Assembly: GCA_020252865.1 (NCBI GenBank)
Contig: JADCCH010000141.1
Location: 1-7,944, forward strand
DNA from: Methylobacterium sp.
GTDB lineage: Bacteria; Pseudomonadota; Alphaproteobacteria; Rhizobiales; Beijerinckiaceae
Length of the DNA: 7,944 nucleotides
Direction: 5' to 3'
The notes beneath the pieces were generated by a model. It saw nothing but the letters and a program-made list of their open reading frames with translations. It was not told the DNA's origin and ran no database searches. Shown piece by piece: positions 1 to 7,944 of this stretch. The translations under genes were made by a program, and so were the position numbers. Numbering within the stretch: the stretch's first letter is position 1; each line of letters starts with the position of its first letter.

Positions 1-2232
1 GAGCAGGCGCTGCGCTTCGGCTTCCACGGCGCGGCGCACCTTCTCGGCCTCGGCGGCGATGCGGGTTTCCTCGGCCGCCTTCTCGGCCATGATCACTTCC
101 ACGGTCCTGCGACGCTTCGCGGTCTCGCTCTCCTGAACGGTCTTGACCATTTCGGCGGCTTCCACGGCCTTGGCCCTGGCGATCTCCGCCTGGGCTGCGG
201 CCGCGCTCTCTTCGAGCGACTTGGTGTAGAGCGTGATGGCCTTTTCCATCGCCGCATTCTCGACATCGCGCTCGCGCTCGATCTCGAGCTTGCGCAGATC
301 GCGCTGGCGTCCGACGCGGGCTTCATCGAGGCCACGATCGGAAGCGATGCGCGCGCGTTCCACCTCTTCGTTCGAGGCGATCTGCGCTTCCTGCAGCGCC
401 TGCAGGCGCGCGATCTCGAGCTGCTCGATCACACGCTTGCGCTCAAGGCGGGCGGCTTCCAGCGCCTGCTCGCGGGCAACATCCGTGCGCTCCACCTCCT
501 GCTTCGCGACGATCTCCGCCTGCCGCAGGGCCTTGTCGGCATCGGTGCGCTCCGCCTTCTTGGCAGCGACGATGATGGCGCGATCCTCCTCCGCGAGTTC
601 CACCACGCGCTTCTGCTCGATCTGCAGGATCTCCCGCGTCTTGCTGGAGGCGATGCGCTCCTCCTCGATCTTGAGTTCGGCGGCGATCCGCTGGCGCTCC
701 ACGGCATCGCGGCGCTGGATTTCCGCGGCCTCGAGTTCCTCGGTCCGGCGGATTTCGAGCCGGCGCGTCGCGAGTTCGGAGGCGATGCGCTCGGCGGCGA
801 TCGCCTTTTCCTGCGCAATGCGCGCGGCTTCGGTGGCTTCACGGGCAGAGATTTCCGCCGTTTCCACGACCTTGTTCCGCTCGATCTCGAGCTTGCGGCG
901 CCCTTCCTCGAAGCTGATCCGCTCGGCGGTCACCGCGTTTTCCTGCGCGATGCGGGCCTTTTCCACGGCCTCGCGCGCGGCGATCTCGGCCTCGTCCAAA
1001 GCCTGGTTGCGCGCGATCTCGAGGTTGCGGATCTCCTGCTCGCGCCCGATGCGCTCGGCATGGACGAGCGCTTCCTGCGTGATCCGCGCCTTTTCGGTGG
1101 ATTCACGCGCGGCGATCTCCGCGGCTTCGAGCGTGCGGGTCCGTTCGATTTCCTTCTGGCGCGTCTCGAGATCGGAGGCGATGCGCGCGGCCTGGATGGT
1201 CTTCTCGTTGGAGATGCGGGCCTTCTCGATCTCCTCGCGCGCCGCGATTTCCGCCGCCTCAACCGCCTTGGTGCGCTCGATCTCGCGCTGGCGCACCTCG
1301 CGCTCGGAGGCGATGCGCGCCTCGCTGATGGCGCGATCATTGGCGATCTTCGCTTTCTCGATTTCCTCGCGGGAGAGGATCTGCGCCTGCTCGGCCTCGG
1401 TATCGCGGGCGGCACGCTCGCGGGCTACCTCGGCGCGCTGCATGGCGCGGCGGATCTCGATCTCGCGCTGCTGTTCCAGGCGCGCGGTCTCGCTCTCGCG
1501 CTCGATATCCAGCGCCTGCCGCTCGGCCTCGAGATTGCGGGCGCGAATCCTGATCATCGATTCCTGCTCGATATCGTTGCGCAGCTTCCGCTTTTCCTCG
1601 ATCTCCCCGATGATCCTCGTCAGGCCCTCGGCATCGAAGCGGTTGGACGGGTTGAAATATTGCAGGTCGGTCTGGTCGAGATCGGTGATCGCGACCGATT
1701 CCAGTACGAGGCCGTTCTGCTCCATCATGTCGACGGCGGCATCGCGCACGCGCTGCACATAGAGCCCGCGCTGCTCGTGCATCTCCTCCATCGACATTTC
1801 CGAGGCCACGGAACGCAGGGCCGAGATGAACTTGCCTGCGAGCAGGGCATTGAGCTGGTCGGGCTGCAGCGTGCGCCGGCCGAGGGTCGCCGCGGCGATG
1901 GAAACCGAGGGCTTGTCGGGCCGGACGCGGACATAGAATTCCGCATCGATATCGACGCGCATCCTGTCCCGCGTGATCAGCGCATCCTGGTTGGCGCGGG
2001 TCACCGCCATGCGCAGGACATTCATGTTCACAGGCGTGACATCGTGGATGATCGGCAGCACGAAGGCGCCACCATTGATCACCACCTTCTCGCCGAAGAG
2101 GCCGGTTCGGACGAACGACACCTCCTTCGAGGAGCGGCGATAGAGCCAGTTCACCAGGTAGACGAGGATCGCGATCACGATCACCGCCACGATGAGCCAG
2201 AGAATGAGCGTTCCGATCAATTGCCCGGTCAT
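1..2232 (-). CDS. Flotillin-like SPFH-domain membrane protein, YqiK type (C-terminus cut by window edge)
   Basis: The frame runs from an ATG at 2232 to the left edge without a stop: 744 codons seen, C-terminus missing. Residues 5-27 form one hydrophobic membrane segment, followed by a basic WLYRR anchor. An SPFH (band 7) domain spans about 38-205, with the stretches FVRTGLFGEKVVINGG, ITRDRMRVD and FNPSNRFDAEGLT. From memory these closely match E. coli YqiK (553 aa) in the same order. From about 206 to the edge it is an Ala/Glu/Arg-rich coiled coil, largely in 11-residue periods. Flotillins are membrane-anchored oligomeric scaffolds that organise membrane microdomains. This one already exceeds the usual 500-550 aa, because the coiled coil is expanded by internal repeats. 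It starts 29 nt after the TIM-barrel gene with its own strong Shine-Dalgarno, so it is probably the operon's last visible gene. Family assignment is firm; its role in this operon is inferred. Confidence 0.93.
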   Translation of the reverse strand, partial: MTGQLIGTLILWLIVAVIVIAILVYLVNWLYRRSSKEVSFVRTGLFGEKVVINGGAFVLPIIHDVTPVNMNVLRMAVTRANQDALITRDRMRVDIDAEFYVRVRPDKPSVSIAAATLGRRTLQPDQLNALLAGKFISALRSVASEMSMEEMHEQRGLYVQRVRDAAVDMMEQNGLVLESVAITDLDQTDLQYFNPSNRFDAEGLTRIIGEIEEKRKLRNDIEQESMIRIRARNLEAERQALDIERESETARLEQQREIEIRRAMQRAEVARERAARDTEAEQAQILSREEIEKAKIANDRAISEARIASEREVRQREIERTKAVEAAEIAAREEIEKARISNEKTIQAARIASDLETRQKEIERTRTLEAAEIAARESTEKARITQEALVHAERIGREQEIRNLEIARNQALDEAEIAAREAVEKARIAQENAVTAERISFEEGRRKLEIERNKVVETAEISAREATEAARIAQEKAIAAERIASELATRRLEIRRTEELEAAEIQRRDAVERQRIAAELKIEEERIASSKTREILQIEQKRVVELAEEDRAIIVAAKKAERTDADKALRQAEIVAKQEVERTDVAREQALEAARLERKRVIEQLEIARLQALQEAQIASNEEVERARIASDRGLDEARVGRQRDLRKLEIERERDVENAAMEKAITLYTKSLEESAAAAQAEIARAKAVEAAEMVKTVQESETAKRRRTVEVIMAEKAAEETRIAAEAEKVRRAVEAEAQRLL
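154..1383 (-). other. Hendecad (11-residue) coiled-coil region of the flotillin-like protein
   Basis: Residues 284-569 can be written as 26 uninterrupted blocks of 11 residues, and residues 584-693 as ten more. Blocks typically begin with E/R/Q-I/V-x-x and carry a second hydrophobic or Ala position about 7 residues later. The two runs are offset by a 14-residue block (570-583, nt 484-525), which is a 3-residue phase shift. Another 5-residue break (EAEQA, residues 279-283) precedes the first run. Hendecads generally favour near-straight or slightly right-handed coiled coils over the classic left-handed heptad form; applying that to this protein is inference. Confidence 0.75.
625..1284 (-). repeat. 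Five tandem 132-bp (44-residue) coiled-coil repeats inside the flotillin gene
   Basis: Residues 317-536 divide into five consecutive 44-residue units that begin EIERTKAVEAA (317), EIERTRTLEAA (361), EIARNQALDEA (405), EIERNKVVETA (449) and EIRRTEELEAA (493). Each unit is four 11-residue blocks with a common pattern: E-I-x-R at the start of block 1, E-I-x-A-R in block 2, and R-I in blocks 3 and 4. In DNA this gives a 132-bp period with diverged copies. No copy is identical to another, so this is an old protein-level repeat and not a recent expansion. The unit starts were checked codon by codon against the sequence. Confidence 0.9.
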
Positions 2233-2241
2233 GTCACGTTT

Positions 2242-2249
2242 CTCCCCTC
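2242..2249 (-). promoter_or_regulatory. Shine-Dalgarno for the flotillin-like gene
   Basis: On the minus strand this reads GAGGGGAG, with 9 nt between it and the ATG at 2232. It is the only translation signal in the 29-nt gap after the TIM-barrel stop codon. It fixes the start that places the membrane segment at the very N-terminus. The gap has no room for an obvious promoter or a terminator hairpin. Confidence 0.75.
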
Positions 2250-2261
2250 AGCCTGCCCGGT

Positions 2262-3116
2262 TCACGCCGTTCGAGGCGTGCCGCCCATGCGGCTGATTGT
2301 CTTGAAAGCCCTGGTCTGTTCGCGGATCGCCACTTCCACTGGCAGGCGCTCCATCGAGGAGGCGCCGTAGAAGCCGTGGCAATGGCGGGTCTTCTTCATG
2401 ATGAAATCGGCATCCTCCGGCTCGGCCACCGGCCCGCCATGCGCCAGGATGATGGCATCCGGCCTGACCGCGAGAGCCGCCGCCGCCCAGGCATCGACGA
2501 TGGCCGGGCAATCCTCGAGCTTGAGCGCGGTTTCCGCGCCAATCGATCCGCCGGTCGTAAGCCCGAGATGGCAGACGATGATATCCGCGCCCGCCTTCGC
2601 CATGGCCACGGCATCGGCCTCGCAGAAGACGTAGGGCGTGGTGAGAAGGCCCTTCTGCGCGGCAAGGCGGATCATCTCGACCTCGAGGCTGAAGCCCATG
2701 CCGGTTTCCTCGAGATTCTGCCGGAACACACCGTCAATCAGCCCGACAGTCGGGAAATTCTGCACGCCGGAGAAACCAATGCGCTGCACCTCGTCGAGGA
2801 AAACATCCATGTCGCGGAAGGGGTCCGTGCCGCAGACGCCGGCAATGACCGGGGTGTTCTGCACCACCGGCAGCACCTCCCTCGCCATATCCATCACGAT
2901 GGCATTGGCATCGCCATAGGGCATCAGGCCCGAGAGCGAGCCGCGCCCGGCCATGCGGAAACGCCCGGAATTATAGATGACGATGAGATCGATCCCGCCC
3001 GCTTCCTCGCATTTCGCGGAAAGGCCCGTGCCGGCCCCGCCGCCGATGATCGGCTCGCCGCGCGCGATCATCGCGCGGTAGCGGGCGAGCAGTTCGGTTC
3101 GGGAAAAGCGGGGCAT
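2262..3116 (-). CDS. TIM-barrel PEP-hydrolase-like protein (Tm-1 C-terminal-half homologue)
   Basis: This is a complete 284-residue protein with no signal peptide or membrane segment, so it should be cytoplasmic. I recognise the family known as TIM-barrel signal transduction or phosphoenolpyruvate hydrolase-like (PF09370). Conserved-looking stretches are [13 protein letters not shown] (23-35), [13 protein letters not shown] (48-60), MPYGDAN (65-71), [29 protein letters not shown] and [14 protein letters not shown]; the Gly-rich loops suit phosphate binding at barrel ends. In the plant antiviral protein Tm-1, a barrel of this family forms the C-terminal half and a UPF0261 domain the N-terminal half. 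Here the UPF0261 domain ends the preceding gene, whose stop lies 3 nt before this ATG. An AGGA motif sits 8 nt upstream of the start. The reaction catalysed is not established; the hydrolase name is a family label. The pairing suggests the two proteins work as a complex. Confidence 0.9.
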   Translation of the reverse strand: MPRFSRTELLARYRAMIARGEPIIGGGAGTGLSAKCEEAGGIDLIVIYNSGRFRMAGRGSLSGLMPYGDANAIVMDMAREVLPVVQNTPVIAGVCGTDPFRDMDVFLDEVQRIGFSGVQNFPTVGLIDGVFRQNLEETGMGFSLEVEMIRLAAQKGLLTTPYVFCEADAVAMAKAGADIIVCHLGLTTGGSIGAETALKLEDCPAIVDAWAAAALAVRPDAIILAHGGPVAEPEDADFIMKKTRHCHGFYGASSMERLPVEVAIREQTRAFKTISRMGGTPRTA

Positions 3117-3119
3117 GTC

Positions 3120-5337
3120 TCAGGTCCTGCCGGTCGCGCCCTTGAAGCGGCCCTGATGCAGCGCGCGGAAATGCTGCGCGAGGGCCGCCGCGAAGGCGGG
3201 GTCGTTGATGTGAAGCGGAAGGCGGATGAGCTGCCGCGTGGCGGTGACACGCACCGTTTCGGCGAGCGCATCGAAGAGCGCGGCGTCGGCCGCCGGATCC
3301 CAGAACGGCTGGCCCGGCGCATCGAGCGCGGAAACGCCGCCCTCGGGGAGGAGGAAGCGCACCGGGCCTTCCATCTGGTTCAGGCGCTCACCGATCCAGC
3401 GGCCCATGCGGCGGTTCTCGTCTGCGGTGGTCCGCATCAGCGTGATCTGTGGGTTATGGGGATAGAAGAGCCGCTGGCGATAATGCGCGGGCACGGTTTC
3501 GGGCGCTGCGAAAGTCACCATGTCGAGCGCGCCGACCGAGCCGATATAGGGGATTTTCGTGCGGATGATCGCGCCGAAGCGATCCTCGGTGGCGGGCAGC
3601 ATGCCGCCCAACATCATGTCGCAGATTTCGGTGGTGGAGACATCGATCACACCCGGCACAAGCCCGGAATCGATGAGCTTTTCCATCGAGCGGCCGCCAA
3701 CGCCGGTCGCATGGAACACCAGCGGCTCCCATTCCTTTTCGATGAGGCGCGTCACCTGCTGCACGCAAGGGGTGGTGACGCCGAACATCGTGAGGCCGAC
3801 GAGGGGTTTGTCCGGTGCCGCGCGGCGTATTGCGGGGCCGTGCTGCTGCTCGTGGAAAGAACGCGCCATCGCCGCCATGGCCTGCGCCGCATTGCCGAGA
3901 ACGGCGCGCGAGACACGGTTCAGCCCCTGAACATCGGTCACCGAAGGCATCATGGTAATGTCGGTCGGGCCGATATAGGGCGCAACATTGCCGGATGCCA
4001 TGGTCGAGACCATCAGCTTGGGCACGCCCACCGGCAGGGTCTGCATGCCGGCGGTGGCGATCGCCGTGCCGCCGGAGCCGCCCGCCGAGATGATGCCGAT
4101 CACCCCCTGCTGGCGCGCCATCCAGGCGCGGAACGCGTCCGTCATCGCCGCGACGGCCTTGCCGCGATCCCCCGAGGCGATGCCCGCCGAACCGGTCGGC
4201 AGCGCGAGCGCCACCTCCTGCGCCGAGACATCGGCCCCCTGGTTGCGGCCATTGGTGGAAAGATCGACGAGCCTTGTGCGCAGCCCCGCCGCCTTGATGA
4301 TGTCGCGCAGGTAGCGCAGCTCCTCGCCCTTGGTGTCGAGCGTGCCGGCGATGATAACATGCGGCTCCTGCGGCGCACGCGCCGCGAGCGGCGAGACATC
4401 GCCCACGCGCCGGCCATCGATGGTGGCGAGAATCGGCCGCGAGATCGTGCGGGCCTGCGCCTCGATCCGCGCCGCCGGAACATCCTGCGACCAGCGCGTG
4501 GGCGAGGTCGGGTTGGCGATGTAGACGCGGATCGGCCCTTGCGGCGCGGCAGGCACGGGGCGCGCCTCCCCGGTCGGCTGCCCGCCTGCCGGCGTTTCGG
4601 TTTCGTCCTCGCTGTGGCGACCAACGCCCAGCAGCCGCTGCTGGAGATCGCGATCCGCCGCGATCACCGACGATGCGATCACCCGGTGGATGCGCCCATT
4701 GACCATGATGGCAATGGTGTCGGACATCTCGGTCGCGACGCCGATATTCTGCTCGATCACGAGGATCGAGACATCGCCCTCCGCCGCAAGACGCACCAGC
4801 GTTTCCTCGACATGGGCCACGATCACCGGGGCGAGGCCCTCGGTCGGCTCGTCCATGATGAGCAGGCGCGGGTTCATCAGCAGCGCGCGGCTGATAGCCA
4901 GCATCTGCTGCTCGCCGCCCGAAAGCTGGCCTCCACCGTTCCGCCGCCGTTCGGCAAGGCGCGGGAAAACGTCATAGATGCGCTCGGGCGTCCAGGCGCC
5001 CTTCCCGCGCGACATCAGGCGGAGATGTTCGTCGACCGTCAGCGAGCGCCAGAGCCGCCGCCCCTGCGGCACATAGCCGATGCCCATCCGCGCGATCTCG
5101 GCCGGCTTGCGGCCCACCAGTTCCTCGCCCATGAAGCGGATGGAGCCGGAGGACACCGGCACAAGGCCCATGATGGCCTTGCACATCGTGGTCTTGCCCA
5201 TGCCGTTGCGGCCGACGACCGCGAGCACCCCGGAATGCAGGGCGAGATCCACGCCCTGCACGGCATGCGAGCGACCGTAGAACACGTTCACGCCCTGCAA
5301 CTGGAGGACGGGCGCGCCGGCTCCGCGCGAGCCGCGT

Positions 5338-5345
<8 letters not shown>
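3120..5345 (-). CDS. livF: LivF-type ABC ATPase fused to a UPF0261 / Tm-1-like ATP-binding domain
   Basis: One uninterrupted 741-residue chain carries two domains. Residues 1-241 are a complete LivF-type nucleotide-binding domain: Walker A GRNGMGKTT (45-53), Q-loop Gln94 in YVPQGRR, signature LSGGEQQ (141-147), Walker B LLIMDEP (161-167), and VIEQN at the H-loop. Gln199 replaces the usual His, as is normal for LivF. Residues 327-741 match UPF0261, the N-terminal ATP-binding half of plant Tm-1. Its motifs include AGTLDTKGEEL (333-343), DLSTNGRNQGADV (361-373), GIISAGGSGGTA (417-428), FGVTTPCV (521-528) and FHATGVGGRSME (544-555). Residues 242-326 link them. LivF is normally about 235-240 aa and ends where the linker begins. 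The ATG at 5345 is preferred over an upstream in-frame ATG (5426) because a GGGAGG sits 5 nt before it and the N-terminus then matches LivF. The start overlaps livG by 8 nt. The ATPase would pair with LivG on the inner membrane face; the job of the fused domain is unknown. Confidence 0.92.
4368..4622 (-). other. Inter-domain linker of the LivF/UPF0261 fusion
   Basis: Residues 242-326 begin with an acidic, Pro/Gly-rich, probably flexible part (SEDETETPAGGQPTGEARP, then PVPAAPQGP). About 55 less biased residues follow (from PIRVYIANPT to ARAPQ), which I cannot assign to a family. There is no stop codon, no in-frame ATG, and no convincing Shine-Dalgarno in this stretch, so nothing suggests separate translation of the second domain. 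Confidence 0.7.
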
Positions 5346-6137
<792 letters not shown>

Positions 6138-6141
<4 letters not shown>

Positions 6142-7199
6142 GCCGCGCCTCCCGCGCCATCGGCCTCGCGCCGCTGCCGGCGCGCGCGCCAGCGATCCCA
6201 CAGGCCCAGCACGCCATCGGGCGAGAACAGGACGACCGCGAGGAAGGCAAGGCCGATGATCAGCTTGAAGCGCTCGGCCGAGAAGCCGAAAAACCCGAGG
6301 ATATCCGGCGAGAAGACCTGCAGCAGCACATAGATGAAGGCACCGATGAACGGCCCCAGCGGGCGCCGCATGCCGCCGACCACCGCCACCACCAGAACGT
6401 CGATCGCGGCCGAAATGCCGATGGTGCCGGGCGCGATCTGCGCATTCTGCCAGACGAGCAAAATGCCACCGGCCGAGGCGAACACGCTCGCCAGAGCATA
6501 GGCCGCGACGCGATGCGCCGTGACATTGAAGCCGAGTGCCGCCATGCGGCGGGGATTGTCGCGCACGCCCTGCAAGGCCAGCCCGAAGGGCGAGCGCGAG
6601 ATATAGACCACCGCGCCATAGGAGAGCGCGGCCAGCGCGAGGCTGAGATAGTAGAACGGCAGGGGATCGCGCCAGTTCACCCCGAAAAGCGGCGGCGGCA
6701 GCACGAGGTTGAAGCCGGAATAGCCGTTGAAGATCGTGTAGTTCTGCCGCGTGAAATAGAAGAAGGCCGCCGCGATCGCCAGCGTGATCATGATGGTGTA
6801 GATGCCCTCCGTGCGCACGGCGAGCGCGCCGGCGACCGTGGCGAACAGGGCCGCGATCAGGAAGGCGGCGGGGATCACGATCCACCATGCCAGCCCGAGG
6901 CTGACCGTGACCGTGCCGGAGGAGCCGAGGATCGCGACCATGTAGCCGGCCACCCCGGCAATGGTCATCTGCAGCAGGCTCACCATGCCGCCATAGCCGG
7001 CGAGGAACATGAGGCTGAGCCCGATCATCCCGAGGATGAAGGTCCAGCCCATCACCTGGAAGAGCCAGAAACTGTTCGCGACCACCGGCAGGAAAACAAG
7101 CACGACCGCCAGCGCCCACCAGGGCGCGGGAATGCGCTCGAACCAGAGTTTCTGCTCGGCACGGTTCACGAAGCGGGGAGCATGTTCGGTCATGGCCAT
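6138..7199 (-). CDS. livM: LivM-type ABC transporter permease
   Basis: This is a complete 353-residue integral membrane protein. About 27 mostly polar N-terminal residues come first, followed by around eight or more hydrophobic segments between residues 28 and 325, and a basic, Arg-rich C-terminus. The cytoplasmic coupling loop LQGVRDNPRRMAALGFN (209-225) and the VVGGMRRPLGPFIGA segment (273-287) are characteristic of the LivM half of HAAT-family permeases. It should pair with LivH to form the inner-membrane channel. Two in-frame ATGs lie at 7199 and 7193. The first is chosen because a GAGG at 7209-7212 is 9 nt from it but 15 nt from the second; this choice is only moderately certain. The start is 3 nt after the livH stop, and the end overlaps livG by 4 nt. 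Confidence 0.94.
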
Positions 7200-7202
7200 G
7201 GA

Positions 7203-7944
7203 TCAGCGCCTCGAACCGAGAAGGCCCTGCGGGCGGAAGGCCAGCACCGCCGCCATGATCAGGAAGGTGAAGACCACGGAATAGGTCGGCGCATAGACAA
7301 AGCCCATCTGCTCGGTCACGCCGATGATGATCGCGCCGATGGCCGCTCCCACGATGGAGCCCATGCCGCCGACGATCACCACCACGAGGCTCGCGAGCAA
7401 GAAGCGTGTATCCTCACCCGGCGAGAGCGACTGGAAGGTGCCGCCGATGATGCCGGCCATGCCGGCAAGGCCCGCACCGAAGCCAAACACCACAAGAAAG
7501 ACGAGCTGGATGCGCACGCCGGAGGCGGCAAGCATCTCGCGATCGTCGACGCCCGCGCGGATCAGCATGCCGAGGGCGGTCCGGTTCAGCACCAGCCACA
7601 TCGCGACTCCGATCACGATCGCCGCGATCAGGATCCAGACGCGCACCGCCGGGTAGCGCAGCCAGTTCGTGGCACCCGTATTGGCATTGATGGAGTTGAT
7701 GATCGGCAATTCCATCGGCCCCTGCAGGAAGTCCGGCGCGAGGATCGAATAGGATTGTCCGCCCCAGAACCAGAGCATGAGATCGGCCAGCACGATGGAA
7801 ATGCCGATGCTCACAAGGGTCTGGCGCAACTCCTCGCCCTCCATCTTCGAGAAGATGAAGCGCTGCATCAGCAGGCCCAGCAGGCCCACGACGATGAACA
7901 CGATGGGGAAGGTCAGGAACCATGAGCCGGTGGCGTTCGAGATC
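7203..7944 (-). CDS. livH: LivH-type ABC transporter permease (N-terminus beyond window edge)
   Basis: The frame is open from the right edge to a TGA at 7203, giving 246 residues of C-terminal sequence. LivH proteins are usually about 290-310 aa, so roughly 50-60 residues are missing. The visible part has repeated hydrophobic helices and the LivH coupling loop ALGMLIRAGVDDREMLAASG. It also has GFGAGLAGMAGIIGG, the conserved VIVGGMGSIVGAAIGAIIIG segment, and the typical FRPQGLLG tail near the C-terminus. A GTG at 7901 could be taken as a start, but the reading continues upstream with plausible permease sequence (ATGSWFLTFPI), so the true start lies outside. This is the most promoter-proximal gene seen. 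The operon promoter, and any substrate-binding protein gene, must be beyond the edge. Confidence 0.94.
   Translation of the reverse strand, partial: ISNATGSWFLTFPIVFIVVGLLGLLMQRFIFSKMEGEELRQTLVSIGISIVLADLMLWFWGGQSYSILAPDFLQGPMELPIINSINANTGATNWLRYPAVRVWILIAAIVIGVAMWLVLNRTALGMLIRAGVDDREMLAASGVRIQLVFLVVFGFGAGLAGMAGIIGGTFQSLSPGEDTRFLLASLVVVIVGGMGSIVGAAIGAIIIGVTEQMGFVYAPTYSVVFTFLIMAAVLAFRPQGLLGSRR

Noticed and set aside
625..1284. The 132-bp periodicity as a CRISPR array or non-coding tandem repeat
   Set aside because: Copies are diverged, have no constant short repeat with unique spacers, and stay in frame as a coiled-coil protein repeat.
233..1762. A 509-codon plus-strand open frame opposite the flotillin coiled coil, with Ser/Arg/Ala repeats
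   Set aside because: It is the mirror of the coiled-coil codons: GAG and ATC codons read antisense give Ser/Arg/Ile-type repeats. The minus-strand frame has a membrane segment, an SPFH domain and a good ribosome site, and this one has none of these.
2233..2261. A terminator or promoter between the TIM-barrel gene and the flotillin-like gene
   Set aside because: The 29-nt gap contains the Shine-Dalgarno but no convincing hairpin followed by a T-run and no -35/-10 pair. A promoter inside the end of the TIM-barrel gene cannot be excluded by eye.
4746..4751. Missing H-loop histidine in the LivF domain (Gln199 in VIEQN)
   Set aside because: LivF proteins usually carry EQN at this place, while LivG has the histidine (EHD), as seen here. 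This is the normal family asymmetry and not a defect.
6513..7925. A 470-codon plus-strand open frame opposite livM and livH
   Set aside because: Its His/Asp/Glu/Arg-rich composition shows no domain and is explained by antisense reading of hydrophobic permease codons. The opposite strand encodes clear permeases.

Overview
The window is a fragment of a GC-rich bacterial chromosome. Every convincing gene lies on the minus strand, so transcription runs from the right edge to the left edge. Codon third positions are strongly G/C, the genes overlap by a few bases, and the families present suggest an alphaproteobacterium, perhaps of the Hyphomicrobiales or Rhodobacterales. That placement is inferred from gene style and families only; no rRNA or other taxonomic marker is present.

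In transcription order there are six genes. The first four form a branched-chain-amino-acid-type (HAAT/Liv family) ABC importer: livH permease (7203 to beyond the right edge, start missing), livM permease (6138-7199), livG ATPase (5338-6141), and a livF ATPase (3120-5345). The LivF chain continues without a stop into a full-length UPF0261 / Tm-1-like ATP-binding domain. Next is a TIM-barrel protein of the PEP-hydrolase-like family (2262-3116), which corresponds to the second half of the plant Tm-1 protein. Last is a flotillin-like SPFH protein of the YqiK type (1-2232, C-terminus cut by the left edge), with one N-terminal membrane segment and a very long coiled coil.

Junctions are tight: 3 nt, 4-nt overlap, 8-nt overlap, 3 nt and 29 nt. 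No terminator or internal promoter is evident, so the six genes look like one operon. No periplasmic substrate-binding protein is in the window; if one belongs to this operon it lies outside.

The main point of interest is the architecture. A nutrient-importer ATPase is covalently joined to one half of a Tm-1-like module, the other half is the next gene, and a membrane-scaffold flotillin follows. A working model (inference) is a transporter whose imported substrate is passed to, or sensed by, a membrane-tethered Tm-1/TIM-barrel unit, organised by the flotillin. The second notable feature is the flotillin coiled coil. It is built on an 11-residue (hendecad) period, with five consecutive 44-residue repeats visible as a 132-bp period in the DNA. 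There is no gene-free stretch longer than 29 bp.
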